Shown: piece after piece, positions 45,334 through 54,298 of the stretch
Position numbering within the stretch: the stretch's first letter is position 1
How the letters are laid out: each line of letters starts with the position of its first letter
Program-made: the position numbers and the translations under genes
The notes under the pieces: generated by a model
What the model was told of the DNA's origin: nothing
Seen by the model: the letters and a program-made list of their open reading frames with translations, nothing else
Databases searched by the model: none
NCBI GenBank assembly: GCA_019117545.1
Contig: DWZN01000060.1
Span: 1 to 58,990 of the forward strand
Direction: 5' to 3'
Source of the DNA: Candidatus Brevibacterium intestinavium
GTDB lineage: Bacteria > Actinomycetota > Actinomycetes > Actinomycetales > Brevibacteriaceae
DNA: 58,990 bases

Positions 45334-46268
45334 TGTCATCACTGTTCAGTGATTGGCTGGCCCGGCAGAGCGCCGCGCCCGAGGCACACGCACCCGCCCA
45401 CGAAGCGCAAGCTGACGTCACCGCCGAACCCGTCGCGGAGTCCGGTGCCGGGACCGCCGGGGCCGCGAGCACGGCAGGTGCGGCGAAGACCGCGCGCTCC
45501 GGCCGGGCCAAGCCGGAGAAGATCGTCCTCGACACCCAGCTGGCTGCGGCGATCGACATCGCCCGGAGCGCCATCGCCGAGGTTGCCGGCAGCTCCCTCG
45601 TCGGTGAACATCTGGGCACCGTGGCCGAAGGCACCCGCCTGGTCACCCACTTCTTCGTGTGCAACGACCCGAACTACCGGGGCTGGCGCTGGGTGGCCGT
45701 GCTCGCCCGCGCCCCGCGCGCGAAGAAGGTCACGGTCTGCGAGACGGCTCTGCTGCCGGGCCCCGACGCCCTCGTCGCACCCGAATGGGTGCCCTGGGAG
45801 GAGCGTCTCGAGCCCGGGGACATGACTCCGCGGGACACCCTGCCCAAGCTCGACCAGGACCCGAACCTGCAGCCGGGCTTCCAGCAGACCGAGGACAACT
45901 CGGCGGACAACGTCGACCAGATCGCGAACTTCGAATTCGGTCTCGGCCGTGAGCGTGTGCTCTCGGCCGACGGACTGGCCGCGGCCGCCAGCCGCTGGGA
46001 GCATTCGGAAGCCGGCGGGGAGGGCGAATTCGCCGCCCGGGCCGCGGCGCACTGCGGCAGCTGCGGCTACCTCATGCCGATCGCCGGTTCGCTGCGCCAG
46101 AAGTTCGGTGTCTGCGCCAACGCCTGGTCGCCCTTCGACGGCCGCGTGGTCGGACTCGAATCCGGCTGCGGTGCGCATTCGGAGACCGATGTCCGCCGGT
46201 CCAATCACGAACCCGCCGAGGCTGTGGTCGACGACTATTCGGGCGAACTCGAGTACCAGGAGGGCTGA
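45333..46268 (+). CDS. DUF3027 family protein
   Basis: A 311-residue actinobacterial protein matching DUF3027. After an Ala-rich N-terminus comes VGEHLGTVAEGTRLVTHFFVCNDPNYRGWRWVAVLAR, then PEWVPWEERLEPGDMTP and DNVDQIANFEFGLGRERVLS. A C-terminal pair of cysteines in CGSCGYLMPIAGSLRQKFGVCANAWSP suggests a metal-binding site. The function is unknown. The start ATG 45333 overlaps the cold-shock gene stop by one base; this csp-DUF3027 pairing is conserved in actinobacteria as far as I know. The MFS gene follows after 8 nt. Confidence 0.9.
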   Translation: MSSLFSDWLARQSAAPEAHAPAHEAQADVTAEPVAESGAGTAGAASTAGAAKTARSGRAKPEKIVLDTQLAAAIDIARSAIAEVAGSSLVGEHLGTVAEGTRLVTHFFVCNDPNYRGWRWVAVLARAPRAKKVTVCETALLPGPDALVAPEWVPWEERLEPGDMTPRDTLPKLDQDPNLQPGFQQTEDNSADNVDQIANFEFGLGRERVLSADGLAAAASRWEHSEAGGEGEFAARAAAHCGSCGYLMPIAGSLRQKFGVCANAWSPFDGRVVGLESGCGAHSETDVRRSNHEPAEAVVDDYSGELEYQEG

Positions 46269-46276
46269 GCAGCCAG

Positions 46277-47545
46277 ATGTCCCAGACGTTCCGGTCGCTG
46301 TCGGAGCCGAACTACCGGCACTGGTTCGCCGGTGCCCTGATCTCCAACACCGGAACGTGGATGCAGCGGACGGCGCAGGACTGGATCGTCCTGACCATGC
46401 TCACGGACAACAACGCCTCGGCGCTGGGCTTCACCATGGCCCTGCAGCTCGGCCCGCAGCTGATCATGTTCCCGTTCGCGGGCAACCTCGTCGACAAGTT
46501 CGACAAACGCCGACTGCTCATGGTCACCCAGTCGCTTCTGGGCAGCATCGGTCTGATCCTCTTCGCCCTGGTCATCACCGATGTCATCGTGCTCTGGCAC
46601 GTCTACGTGCTCGCCTTCACCCTCGGCATGCTCACGACGCTGGACAATCCGGCCCGCCAGGCCTTCGTCTCCGAGCTCGTGGGCGAGAAGCTGCTGCCGA
46701 ACGCGGTCAGCCTCAACTCCGCCTCCTTCAACGGCGCCCGCATGATCGGACCCGCCGTGGCCGGTGTGCTCACCGCTCTCATCGGCGCCGGCCCGGTCTT
46801 CCTCATCAGCGGCCTGGGATTCGCCGCGACGCTCACGGTCCTCATCCGCCTCGACAGGTCCCGGCTGCATCCGTCCGGACGCAGGGGCCGGGGCGGTGTG
46901 CTCGGCGGTCTGAAGTACCTGCGCCAGCGCCCCGACATCACGGTCGTGCTGATCGTGCTGTTCATCATCGCGACCTTCGGATTCAACTTCAACATCTACA
47001 CCTCCACGATGGCGAAGATCGAGTTCGGCAAGGATGCCAGCGGCTTCGGTCTGCTCAACTCGGTGATGGCGATCGGCTCGGTCACCGGCGCACTGGCCTC
47101 GGCGAGGCGGGAGAAACCGCGGCTGCGCTTCATCTTCGGCGCCGCCGGAGGCTTCGGGCTGGCGGTGGGTCTGGCCTCGGTGATGCCCAACTACTATCTC
47201 TTCGCGGCCTCGCTGATGTTCGTCGGCTTCGCCTCGCTGACGATGATGACCTCGGCCAACGCCTATGTGCAGACGACCACGGCGGCGAACTATCGGGGAC
47301 GCGTGATGGCGATCTATGCGGCCGTCGTCATGGGCGGAACCCCCATCGGTGCGCCCTTGGCCGGCTGGGTCGCCGATGCCTTCGGTCCGCGCATGGCCTT
47401 GGCCGTCGGCGCCGCCTCGGGGATCATCGCCTTCACCGTCGGGCTGGTGTGGATGATCACGGCGAAGGACCTGCGCGTCCACCGCGACCCGAAATCGCGG
47501 ATCCGGCTGCACGTGAGCTATCACGGCAGGCACGGTCACTCCTGA
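46277..47545 (+). CDS. MFS transporter (enterobactin-exporter-like group)
   Basis: A 422-residue protein with about twelve helices. The N-terminus begins LSEPNYRHWFAGALISNTGTWMQRTAQDWIVL, and the loop signature NLVDKFDKRRLLM follows helix 2. VNLNSASFNGARMIGPAVAG-type sequence appears as AVSLNSASFNGARMIGPAVA, the MFS_3 (EntS-like) pattern. Substrate is unknown; siderophore or drug export is typical of the group. ATG 46277 is 8 nt after the DUF3027 stop, so it belongs to the csp-DUF3027 operon. A 10-bp inverted repeat, GAGGTGTCCC/GGGACACCTC, flanks the space after its stop. Confidence 0.85.
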   Translation: MSQTFRSLSEPNYRHWFAGALISNTGTWMQRTAQDWIVLTMLTDNNASALGFTMALQLGPQLIMFPFAGNLVDKFDKRRLLMVTQSLLGSIGLILFALVITDVIVLWHVYVLAFTLGMLTTLDNPARQAFVSELVGEKLLPNAVSLNSASFNGARMIGPAVAGVLTALIGAGPVFLISGLGFAATLTVLIRLDRSRLHPSGRRGRGGVLGGLKYLRQRPDITVVLIVLFIIATFGFNFNIYTSTMAKIEFGKDASGFGLLNSVMAIGSVTGALASARREKPRLRFIFGAAGGFGLAVGLASVMPNYYLFAASLMFVGFASLTMMTSANAYVQTTTAANYRGRVMAIYAAVVMGGTPIGAPLAGWVADAFGPRMALAVGAASGIIAFTVGLVWMITAKDLRVHRDPKSRIRLHVSYHGRHGHS

Positions 47546-47668
47546 GGTGTCCCACAGATGTTCGGACACGGCCTGCTGATGCGAGTCGCAGCCGCCCGGA
47601 CACGGCAGGCACTCAAGTGCGTCGCATAGAATTCGACGGGACACCTCGGCGAGCGGAACGGACGGACT

Positions 47669-48166
47669 GTGAACACTGACATCATCACCTCGGTGCTGGT
47701 CGGCCTGGCGATCCTCGTCGGCTGTCTGGGCATCATCGTGCCGATCCTGCCGGGCTCGATCCTCATCGCGATCGCGGTGCTCGTGTGGGCGATCGTCATC
47801 GGCGGTCCCATGGCGTGGATCGTCTTCGCCGTCGTCGCCGTCTGCGTCGCGGCCGGAATGAGCTCCTCTCTCGTGCTCACCGGCCGCAAGCTCAAGTCCA
47901 TGGAGGTGCCGAACACCTCGGTGCTGCTGGGCGGAGTGCTCGCCGTCATCGGCTTCTTCGTCATCCCGGTGCTCGGGCTGCCCATCGGCTTCGTGGCCGG
48001 CCTGTTCCTCGCCGAATACGCGCGCCTCAAGGACACGAAGACCGCCTGGACGTCGAGCTGGGAGTCGATCAAGGCGATCGGCCTCGGTGCAGGCATCGAG
48101 TTCATCCTCGCGCTGCTGGCCGCCATCGCCTACGGCATCGGCGTCTTCATCCACTTCTTCGGTTAG
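47669..48166 (+). CDS. DUF456-family membrane protein
   Basis: A 165-residue protein with four or five helices, starting IITSVLVGLAILVGCLGIIVPILPGSILI and ending IAYGIGVFIHFF. This is the DUF456 pattern (GLLGxxLPxLPGxxLI). The function is unknown; the family is widespread in bacteria. Start GTG 47669, with TAGAAT at 47627-47632 as likely -10 and a short leader. Its TAG stop overlaps the stop of the convergent MFS gene (48163-48166), so the two 3' ends share bases with no terminator visible between them. Confidence 0.85.
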   Translation: MNTDIITSVLVGLAILVGCLGIIVPILPGSILIAIAVLVWAIVIGGPMAWIVFAVVAVCVAAGMSSSLVLTGRKLKSMEVPNTSVLLGGVLAVIGFFVIPVLGLPIGFVAGLFLAEYARLKDTKTAWTSSWESIKAIGLGAGIEFILALLAAIAYGIGVFIHFFG

Positions 48167-49482
48167 GGGCCGAGTCGCACGGTCCGAAAGGGCGAGAACC
48201 ACAGTCCGATCGCTGTGAGAGCGAAGATCGCGGCTGCGAGGACCAAAGCGAATTCGGCCCCGGTGGCGGCGGCGAGGAATCCGGCCAGAGGCGAGACTAT
48301 GACGATGACGGCACGGTTGATCGAACGCATCGTCGTGTTCGTCCGCGCCTGGAAGCCGTCGGAAGTGATCGACTGCCGGTAGGCCATCTCATGAGAGTTG
48401 CTCAGCCCGATTCCGAAACCGTGCAGGAACATCCCGGTGAACAGGATGATCGCCGAGGCGGCTGTGGACCGGCCATTCCCCGACCCGCCGTGCGCGGCGA
48501 GTCCGGCCGAGATCAGGACGAGGACACCGACGGCTGAGCAGATGTGGGCGAGGATCACGGTCCGTCCGGTTCCCGCGCGACGTCCCACTGCCCCTGAGCT
48601 CAGTGCCCCGGCAATGCCGCCGAGTCCGCTTCCGCCCATGACGATGCCGAAAGAAGTGGTGTCGAGGCCGACGTCGCGGAGGAAGTACGCGGCAGTGACC
48701 GAGGCCAGGACGGCCTGCCCGGCGAACCAGACGTGTGTCCAAACGGCGAGGTCACGCAGTGCTCGAGACGCATACACCCACCTCAGTCCGCCCATGACCT
48801 CGTGTCCGAGCCGCCTCTGCGACGGTTGAGGCGACTGCCGCGGCTGCGGTCGCAGAGGCCGCGTCGGTGATGGAGCCGAGGTCTCGGTCCCGACTTGCGG
48901 CAGCCTGGGTTCTTCGACGCGGATGAGTGCGACGACGATCGCTGAGAACAGGAAAGTCGAGACATTGATGAGAACGGCCAGGGGAGCGGAGATGAGTGCG
49001 AGAAGCGCACCGCCGAGGGCAGGACCGGCCGTCTCTGCTGCCGCATTCGTGCCATCGATGCGGGCGTGGGCGGGCTGCAGGCCGCTCCGGACGACGAGGC
49101 GGGGCAGAAATGCCTGCGAAGCGCTGTCGTTGACCAGCGTCGCTGTTCCCAGAAGCGCGACGAGCAGAATGAGCGTGCCGAGTCCGAGCAGATCGGCGAA
49201 CCACAGGGCGGGGATCGCACACAGCAGAAGTGCCCGCACCAGGTCGCTTCCGATCATGACCGGTCTGCGTCTCACCCGGTCGATCAGCGCTCCGAGCACG
49301 AGACCGAACAGCAGGTAGGGCAGCCACCGCGCGGCGCTCAGCCAACCCAAACCGACGGTCCCCGCATGCAGATGGTCGACGACGATGACCTGCAGGGCGA
49401 TCAGGGTGATCCAGCTGCCGAAGCCGGAGACGGTTTCGCCCGCCCAGAACCAGCGGAAGGCTCGGGGCAGCGCCGCAGTCAT
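48163..49482 (-). CDS. MFS transporter (MFS_3 type)
   Basis: A 439-residue transporter of about twelve helices. It begins FRWFWAGETVSGFGSWITLIALQVIVVDHLHAG and contains LIDRVRRRPVMIGSDLVRALL between helices 2 and 3. A Pro/Gln/Arg-rich central loop lies at about 200-235. Role: probably macrolide-type or general drug efflux, by family; substrate unknown. ATG 49482 is 6 nt downstream of TAGGCT (49489-49494), so it is probably leaderless. Codon use has more A/T at third positions than the genes around it, which may mean it was acquired later. Stop overlaps that of DUF456. Confidence 0.83.
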   Translation of the reverse strand: MTAALPRAFRWFWAGETVSGFGSWITLIALQVIVVDHLHAGTVGLGWLSAARWLPYLLFGLVLGALIDRVRRRPVMIGSDLVRALLLCAIPALWFADLLGLGTLILLVALLGTATLVNDSASQAFLPRLVVRSGLQPAHARIDGTNAAAETAGPALGGALLALISAPLAVLINVSTFLFSAIVVALIRVEEPRLPQVGTETSAPSPTRPLRPQPRQSPQPSQRRLGHEVMGGLRWVYASRALRDLAVWTHVWFAGQAVLASVTAAYFLRDVGLDTTSFGIVMGGSGLGGIAGALSSGAVGRRAGTGRTVILAHICSAVGVLVLISAGLAAHGGSGNGRSTAASAIILFTGMFLHGFGIGLSNSHEMAYRQSITSDGFQARTNTTMRSINRAVIVIVSPLAGFLAAATGAEFALVLAAAIFALTAIGLWFSPFRTVRLGP

Positions 49483-49551
49483 CGCCTCAGCCTAGCAAAA
49501 TCCACCCGACGGACGTCTTTCGGCCACGGCAGGGGTCTTCGGCCACGGCAG

Positions 49552-49591
49552 CAGTCCTCCGCTCACAGGGCCAGTCCTCTGCTCACAGGGC
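49552..49591 (-). repeat. 20-bp tandem duplication containing the FAD-oxidoreductase stop codon
   Basis: Units 49552-49571 and 49572-49591 differ at one base. On the minus strand each contains CCTGTGAG, so the stop codon was duplicated. A second pair of words (cggccacggcag, at about 49520 and 49539) follows downstream. Confidence 0.85.
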
Positions 49592-50734
49592 CAGGTGGGC
49601 GATCTCCGGTGCCCCTTCGCCGAGTATCAGTCTGGCCACCCCGTCGCCGATGAGTGGGCCCATCGTGAGACCACCGGCGCCGAACCCCGAGGCCAGCCAC
49701 AGTCCGTCCGCGCCCGGAACCGCTCCCGCGTAGGGCAGCGCCCCCTCTCGCGTCGCCATGGGTCGCACTCCGACTCGGGTCTCGAGGACCGTCGCCTCGG
49801 CGAGCCCCGGGGCGATCCGCAGTGCGTCGTCGAGAACCTGCTTCGTTCCGGCGGCCGTCGCGCGCACGTCGAAGCCGACGCCGTCCTCCCGGGTGGCGCC
49901 CGCGACGATGCGGCCTCCGTCGAACGGAGTGATGTAGTGATGGTCGAGCGGGTGAATCGTCGGCCACGGCGATGTGTTGACGCCGCGCAGCTCCAGATGG
50001 AGCAGCTGGCCGCGTTGAGGAGCGATCCCCACAGAGTGGCCGAGCCGTCCGAGGAGGTCGGCGCTCCGCGCTCCACCTGCGATGACGAGCGCGTCGAAGC
50101 CCTCCGTCGCCGAGGCGGTGCGCACCGACCATGTTCCCCTGCCCGAAGCGGTGATGGCCTGGGCGGAGTCGGCGACGAACCCGGCGCCCTGCTGCCTCGC
50201 CCCGGTGAGGATCGCATCGCGCAGAACCCGCCCGTCGACGCGGCCGCCTCCGGTGATGAGCAGTCCGGTCATGTCCGGGGCGATCGGAGGAAAGAGCTCG
50301 GCAAGCTCCGCTGCATCGAGATTGTGGATCTCGCCCGCGACTGTCCCGGCGGCCGCGACACGAGAACGGATGGTCGCTGCCGCCTCGGCGAGGGTTTCCG
50401 GGTCGTTGTTGACGACGAGGGCACCGGACCTGCGATAACCGAGGTCGGGGATGCCGAGCGCACTCAGCTGTTCGAGGAACGCGGGATAGAAGTTCCCTCC
50501 GGCCGCGTACGTCTCGTAATAGGCGCCCGTGCTCGTCGACACCCACGGTGCGATGATCCCCGCGCTGGCAGCTGTCGCCTGCCCGGCCATGGCATCGTCG
50601 ACAATGGTGACGTCGACGCCGCGGGAGGCGAGGCCGAAGGCGACACCGGCCCCGGCGATTCCGCTGCCGATGACGCCGACGCGGGCTGAGCTGTCGACGG
50701 TGCGTGCGGTTGTGTCGATCGCGGTGCTGATCAC
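49583..50734 (-). CDS. FAD-dependent amine/amino-acid oxidoreductase (DAO family)
   Basis: A 383-residue flavoprotein with the Rossmann dinucleotide fold GVIGSGIAGAGVAFGLASRG near the start and the DAO second motif LVIAGGARSADLLGRLG. The C-terminus has WLASGFGAGGLTMGPLIGDGVA, the usual FAD-closing segment. Related enzymes are glycine oxidase, sarcosine oxidase and D-amino-acid dehydrogenase; which one cannot be told here. I start at GTG 50734, where GGGGAGG precedes it and TAGGCT lies about 50 nt further up. The longer frame to 50860 runs through the serC terminator. The stop codon lies in a recent tandem duplication. Confidence 0.8.
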   Translation of the reverse strand: MISTAIDTTARTVDSSARVGVIGSGIAGAGVAFGLASRGVDVTIVDDAMAGQATAASAGIIAPWVSTSTGAYYETYAAGGNFYPAFLEQLSALGIPDLGYRRSGALVVNNDPETLAEAAATIRSRVAAAGTVAGEIHNLDAAELAELFPPIAPDMTGLLITGGGRVDGRVLRDAILTGARQQGAGFVADSAQAITASGRGTWSVRTASATEGFDALVIAGGARSADLLGRLGHSVGIAPQRGQLLHLELRGVNTSPWPTIHPLDHHYITPFDGGRIVAGATREDGVGFDVRATAAGTKQVLDDALRIAPGLAEATVLETRVGVRPMATREGALPYAGAVPGADGLWLASGFGAGGLTMGPLIGDGVARLILGEGAPEIAHLAL

Positions 50735-50859
50735 GGTGGGCCTCCCCGGCAAGTCCTCACGACGACGATCGCCGTCGGTCTGAGACGAGCCTACGCTGGG
50801 CAGCAGGATCGAGTTCCGAGCGGAGGTCTCCCGTCCTGCTGGCGGCATCCCTGACCGCA

Positions 50860-50899
50860 AGCACGGGAACGCCCCGTTGCAACGGGGCGTTCCCGTGCT
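50860..50899. terminator. Terminator: 40-bp perfect palindrome after serC
   Basis: AGCACGGGAACGCCCCGTT (50860-50878) and its exact complement close on GC, giving a stem of up to 19 bp. It lies between the end of serC (minus) and the start of the FAD oxidoreductase (minus). No T-run follows on either strand. Confidence 0.75.
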
Positions 50900-50955
50900 G
50901 AGCGGAGAGATTGCGGGCAGAGGCGCCGGCCTGCCGGAAGGGACTGCCTCGCTGT

Positions 50956-51000
50956 GCCCTACTTCAAGGTGCCCTACTTCAGTGCGCCCTACTTCAGGGC
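50956..51000 (-). repeat. 15-bp tandem repeats at the serC stop codon
   Basis: Three 15-bp units (50956, 50971, 50986) share GCCCTACTTCA. The serC stop codon (50989-50991) is in the last unit, and each other unit holds a copy of CTGAAGTAG or a near form. Confidence 0.9.
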
Positions 51001-52170
51001 GTCGACGACGAAGTCGATGCAGGCCAGCAGGGCCTTGACGTCAGCCGGGTCGACCGAGACGAAGGTCGCGATGCGCAGCTGGTTGCGACCGAGTTTGCGG
51101 TAGGGCTCGACGTCGACGACGCCGTTGTCCCGCAGCGCCGAGGCCACGGCCGCGGCATCGATCGACTCGTCGAAGTCGATGGTGGCCACGACCGGCGAAC
51201 GGTCGGCCGGCTCGACCACATAGGGTCGGGCCGCCTCGGCGGCATCGGCCCAATCGTAGACGAGTCCGGAGGACGTCCGGGTCCGTTCGGCCGCCCAGGC
51301 CAGGCCGCCGCTTTCGTTGATCCACTCGATCTGCTCGGCCAGCAGCAGCAGTGTCGCCACGGCCGGGGTGTTGTAGGTCTGGTCCTTGCGCGAGTTCTCG
51401 ATCGCGGTGACGAGATCGAGCGAGGTCGGGATCCAGCGTCCGGAGTCCTTGATCTCCTGCGCCCGCGCAATCGCCCGCGGGGACAGGATCGCCACCCACA
51501 GGCCGCCGTCGGAGCCCATGTTCTTCTGCGGGGCGAAGTAGTAGACATCGGTCTCGGCGATGTCGACGTCGAGCCCGCCGGCCCCGGAAGTCGCGTCGAT
51601 GACGACAAGAGCGTCGTCGTCGATGTCGTCGGGGCGGGCGATCGATGTGGCGACACCGGTCGAGGTCTCATTGTGCGGCCAGGCGAACACATCGGCGGCG
51701 AGCTCGCCGGAGGTCGCCTCGGCGGGGGAGGGGACGAGACCGGCGGAGGCCAGGGCCGCGGGACTGGGGATCGCAGACGTGCCCGGATCGGCGGCGAGCA
51801 CGAGCGAGGACTCAAGATGGGGTGCGCCGTCGGTGGCCTTCGCGAACTTCTGACCGAACTCGCCGAAGGTCGCATGCGCGGCGCGGCGGCGGACGAGGCC
51901 GAAGGCGGCGACGTCCCAGAACACCGTGGATCCGCCGTTTCCGAGCACCACCTCGTAGCCTTCGGGCAGGTTGAACAGATCGGTCAGGCCGGAGCGGATG
52001 CGGCCGACGAGGTTCTTCACCGGAGCCTTGCGGTGGCTGGTGCCGAGCACCGTCGACGCGGCCTCGTTGAGTGCCTCGATCTGGGCGGGGCGGATGCGGG
52101 CCGGGCCGGACCCGAAGCGTCCGTCGGCGGGCAGGAGTTCGTCTGGGATCGTTATCTTCGTCGCAGTCAC
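50989..52170 (-). CDS. serC: Phosphoserine aminotransferase
   Basis: PLP enzyme of serine biosynthesis converting 3-phosphohydroxypyruvate plus glutamate to phosphoserine; in some bacteria it also acts in vitamin B6 synthesis. The 393-residue protein belongs to the actinobacterial SerC group. It shows FGSGPARIRPAQIEAL, GTSHRKAPV, and the PLP-lysine motif YYFAPQKNMGSDGGLW; the C-terminus has LRIATFVSVDPADVKALL. I start at GTG 52170 because TAGAAT (52178-52183) is 7 nt upstream; the ATG at 52179 lies inside that box. Divergent from pdxH, which makes its cofactor PLP. A palindromic terminator and stop-codon repeats follow. Confidence 0.93.
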   Translation of the reverse strand: MTATKITIPDELLPADGRFGSGPARIRPAQIEALNEAASTVLGTSHRKAPVKNLVGRIRSGLTDLFNLPEGYEVVLGNGGSTVFWDVAAFGLVRRRAAHATFGEFGQKFAKATDGAPHLESSLVLAADPGTSAIPSPAALASAGLVPSPAEATSGELAADVFAWPHNETSTGVATSIARPDDIDDDALVVIDATSGAGGLDVDIAETDVYYFAPQKNMGSDGGLWVAILSPRAIARAQEIKDSGRWIPTSLDLVTAIENSRKDQTYNTPAVATLLLLAEQIEWINESGGLAWAAERTRTSSGLVYDWADAAEAARPYVVEPADRSPVVATIDFDESIDAAAVASALRDNGVVDVEPYRKLGRNQLRIATFVSVDPADVKALLACIDFVVDALK

Positions 52171-52332
52171 TCTCGACATTCTACGGCGGGTGGGCCGGGG
52201 CCGGACATCGGCCCGTCATATGGGGACCGGGATCAGCCGTTCGGTGGGGATCGGGCTCCCGGTCCAGCCTGCTGGCCGAATACTCGGACGCATGCGATGA
52301 CTCGTGTCCGGGCCGGGACGTAGAGTGTGAAC

Positions 52333-53004
52333 ATGACTGAGCCCGTCGATCGACTGCCGCAGACGCGGAAGTCCTACGATTCCGGAATCTTCGACCACCC
52401 GGACGCCTCTCCGCTGGCCCTGTTCAGGCAGTGGTACGACGAGGCGGCCGAGTACGTCCGCGAACCCAACGCGATGACCGTCTCCACGCTCGACGAATGG
52501 GGTCCGAGCTCCCGCATCGTCCTGCTCAAAGGCCTCGACGAACGCGGCCTCCTCTTCTTCACCGACTATGACTCGGCCAAGGGCAAGCAGCTGCGCGACG
52601 ATCCCCGCATCGCCGTGAACTTCCCGTGGCAGGACATGGAACGCCAGGTCCGCATCCGCGGCCGCGCCGAGGTGGCCTCCCCCGAGGACTCGGACTCCTA
52701 CTTCGCTGTGCGCCCCCGCGGCTCGCAGATCGGCGCGACCGTGTCCAAGCAGTCCCAGCCGGTGGCGGACCGGAAGCAGATGCAGGCCGAATACGACGCC
52801 GCCGAGGCCGAGTTCGAGGGTCGGGACATCCCGCGGCCCGAGCATTGGGGCGGGTTCCGGGTCCATGTCTTCGAGATCGAATTCTGGCAGGGCCAGCAGA
52901 ACAGATTCCACGACCGCTGGGTCTTCCGCCGCTCCGACGGCAGTCACGAACCGGCCGATCTCTCCGACGCCTCGGCGTGGTCGGCCGTGCGGCTCTACCC
53001 CTGA
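52333..53004 (+). CDS. pdxH: Pyridoxamine/pyridoxine 5'-phosphate oxidase
   Basis: FMN enzyme making PLP from PNP or PMP. The 223-residue protein has RIVLLKGLDERGLLFFTDYDSAKG with FMN and substrate contacts, VNFPWQDMERQVRIRG, then a C-terminal part FEIEFWQGQQNRFHDRWVF that matches PdxH, ending in RLYP instead of the usual RLAP. Start ATG 52333: TAGAGT (52321-52326) is 6 nt upstream, so it is probably leaderless; the GTG at 52327 is in that spacer. It is divergent from serC with about 160 bp shared, so both PLP-related genes may respond to one regulator. Confidence 0.93.
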   Translation: MTEPVDRLPQTRKSYDSGIFDHPDASPLALFRQWYDEAAEYVREPNAMTVSTLDEWGPSSRIVLLKGLDERGLLFFTDYDSAKGKQLRDDPRIAVNFPWQDMERQVRIRGRAEVASPEDSDSYFAVRPRGSQIGATVSKQSQPVADRKQMQAEYDAAEAEFEGRDIPRPEHWGGFRVHVFEIEFWQGQQNRFHDRWVFRRSDGSHEPADLSDASAWSAVRLYP

Positions 53005-53536
53005 GGGCACGAGAAAACAGAGGCGTCCGAGGCTGCCGGCACAGACGAAACAGAGACAGACAAGGCAGAGGCAGACGAGACAGAGGCAGACGAGACGAGA
53101 GACAAGCGAGTCTGAGGCAGATGCGCTGGACAGGGGGGTGGCTGTGGCACCGACGACCCCAAACGCCGGCGCCGTGAAATATTCGACCCGCTTCGAGTGT
53201 TACGCGCGGGCCGGAATGGTCACTGCGTCCACGGCGGGCGTGGACTGCTGCATCTCGTTCGGAGGACGGAAGGGACCGGGCAGCGGATCCAGGAACAGGC
53301 ACGGTCGGCACGCGAGTTCTGCACCGTGCACAGGGCGGACGATGTCAACGTCGGCTGAGTCTGCTCGAACGGGCAGGAAGATATGATCGATTCAAGATAA
53401 GATTGACTGAGTTCGCAATGGCTGCGAGACCGCGGAACGGTCGAGTCGCCGTTGCCGGGTCGCGGGACCTGAAGAAGATGGACGCCCCAATGGTCCGCAG
53501 TGGCCAGAAGACGAAGAGTGGAGTGGCTGGTCAGAA
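53005..53536 (+). other. 532-nt gene-free region with purine-rich repeats
   Basis: Between pdxH and dtxR. From about 53040 to 53115 the plus strand is a purine-rich tract with a 15-bp unit gaggcagacgagac(a/g) at 53068-53082 and 53083-53097, and degenerate copies around it. Further on a possible 82-codon frame from about GTG 53138 has a Cys-Cys pair but no family resemblance; I do not call it. TAAGAT around 53394 may belong to the dtxR promoter. Confidence 0.5.
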
Positions 53537-54223
53537 GTGAACGACCTCATTGATACAACCGAGATGTACCTCAAATCGATCATCGAACTCGAAGAACAGT
53601 CGATCGTGCCGTTGCGTGCTCGCATCGCCGAACGCCTGGAGCACTCCGGGCCCACCGTGTCGCAGACCGTGGCCAGGATGGAACGCGACGGTCTGCTCCA
53701 CGTCGGCAATGACCGCCACCTCGAGCTCACCGCAGAGGGGCGCCGGATCGCCACCGACGTCATGCGCAAGCACCGTCTGGCCGAACGGCTGCTCTCCGAC
53801 GTCGTCGGGCTGGAGTGGGAGCTCGTCCACGATGAGGCCTGCCGCTGGGAGCATGTGATGAGTGAGCAGGTCGAGCGCAAGCTCGTCTCGCTCCTGCCCG
53901 AAACCTCATCGGGGCCCTACGGCAACCCGATCCCCGGACTCGACGTCATCGGCGGTGAAGCCTCGGAGAACACCGAGGTGATCGACCTCGCCACCGCGGT
54001 CGGCCGCGATGGCGCCAAGAAGCTGACGATCGCCTGGCTGGCCGAACCGCTGCAGGTCGACATCCACCTGCTCCAGCAGTTCCAGGTCGCCGGCGTCCTG
54101 CCGGAGAGCGAAGTCGAGATCTCCCGCAACGGTGAGTACATCACCGTGCAGGTTCCCGGGGCGCAGGACGTGCTCGACCTGCCCGTGGAGACGGCCTCGC
54201 ACGTCTTCGCCTATCGGAAGTGA
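53537..54223 (+). CDS. dtxR: Iron-dependent regulator of the DtxR/IdeR family
   Basis: A 228-residue iron-sensing repressor. The DNA-binding helix is ERLEHSGPTVSQTVARMERDG. All metal-ligand positions of DtxR are present at identical numbers: Met10, His79, Glu83, His98, Cys102, Glu105 and His106. A C-terminal SH3-like domain follows (EVEISRNGEYITVQVP). Start GTG 53537 fits the family start exactly. The protein probably represses iron uptake and activates iron storage with Fe2+. No IdeR box was recognised in front of its own gene. A hairpin at 54410 follows. Confidence 0.95.
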   Translation: MNDLIDTTEMYLKSIIELEEQSIVPLRARIAERLEHSGPTVSQTVARMERDGLLHVGNDRHLELTAEGRRIATDVMRKHRLAERLLSDVVGLEWELVHDEACRWEHVMSEQVERKLVSLLPETSSGPYGNPIPGLDVIGGEASENTEVIDLATAVGRDGAKKLTIAWLAEPLQVDIHLLQQFQVAGVLPESEVEISRNGEYITVQVPGAQDVLDLPVETASHVFAYRK

Positions 54224-54262
54224 CCCGCGACCGGGTTGAAACGGAACTGACCGGCGTCCGGT

Positions 54263-54298
54263 TTGACGCAACGCGGCCGAGTTGACGCAACGCGGCCG
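54263..54298 (+). repeat. Short tandem repeat after dtxR
   Basis: TTGACGCAACGCGGCCG occurs at 54263-54279 and 54282-54298 (period 19 bp), about 40 bp after the dtxR stop. Confidence 0.8.

Noticed and set aside
46235..48202. A 655-codon minus-strand frame across the MFS and DUF456 genes
   Set aside because: Very biased composition (Asp, Glu, His, Arg), no domain, antisense to two membrane proteins.
52177..52179. ATG 52179 as serC start
   Set aside because: It lies inside the TAGAAT -10 box; GTG 52170 is 7 nt after the box and fits a leaderless message.
53138..53386. A possible 82-codon cysteine-containing small gene before dtxR
   Set aside because: No good ribosome site, no family resemblance, and ordered codon use is lacking.
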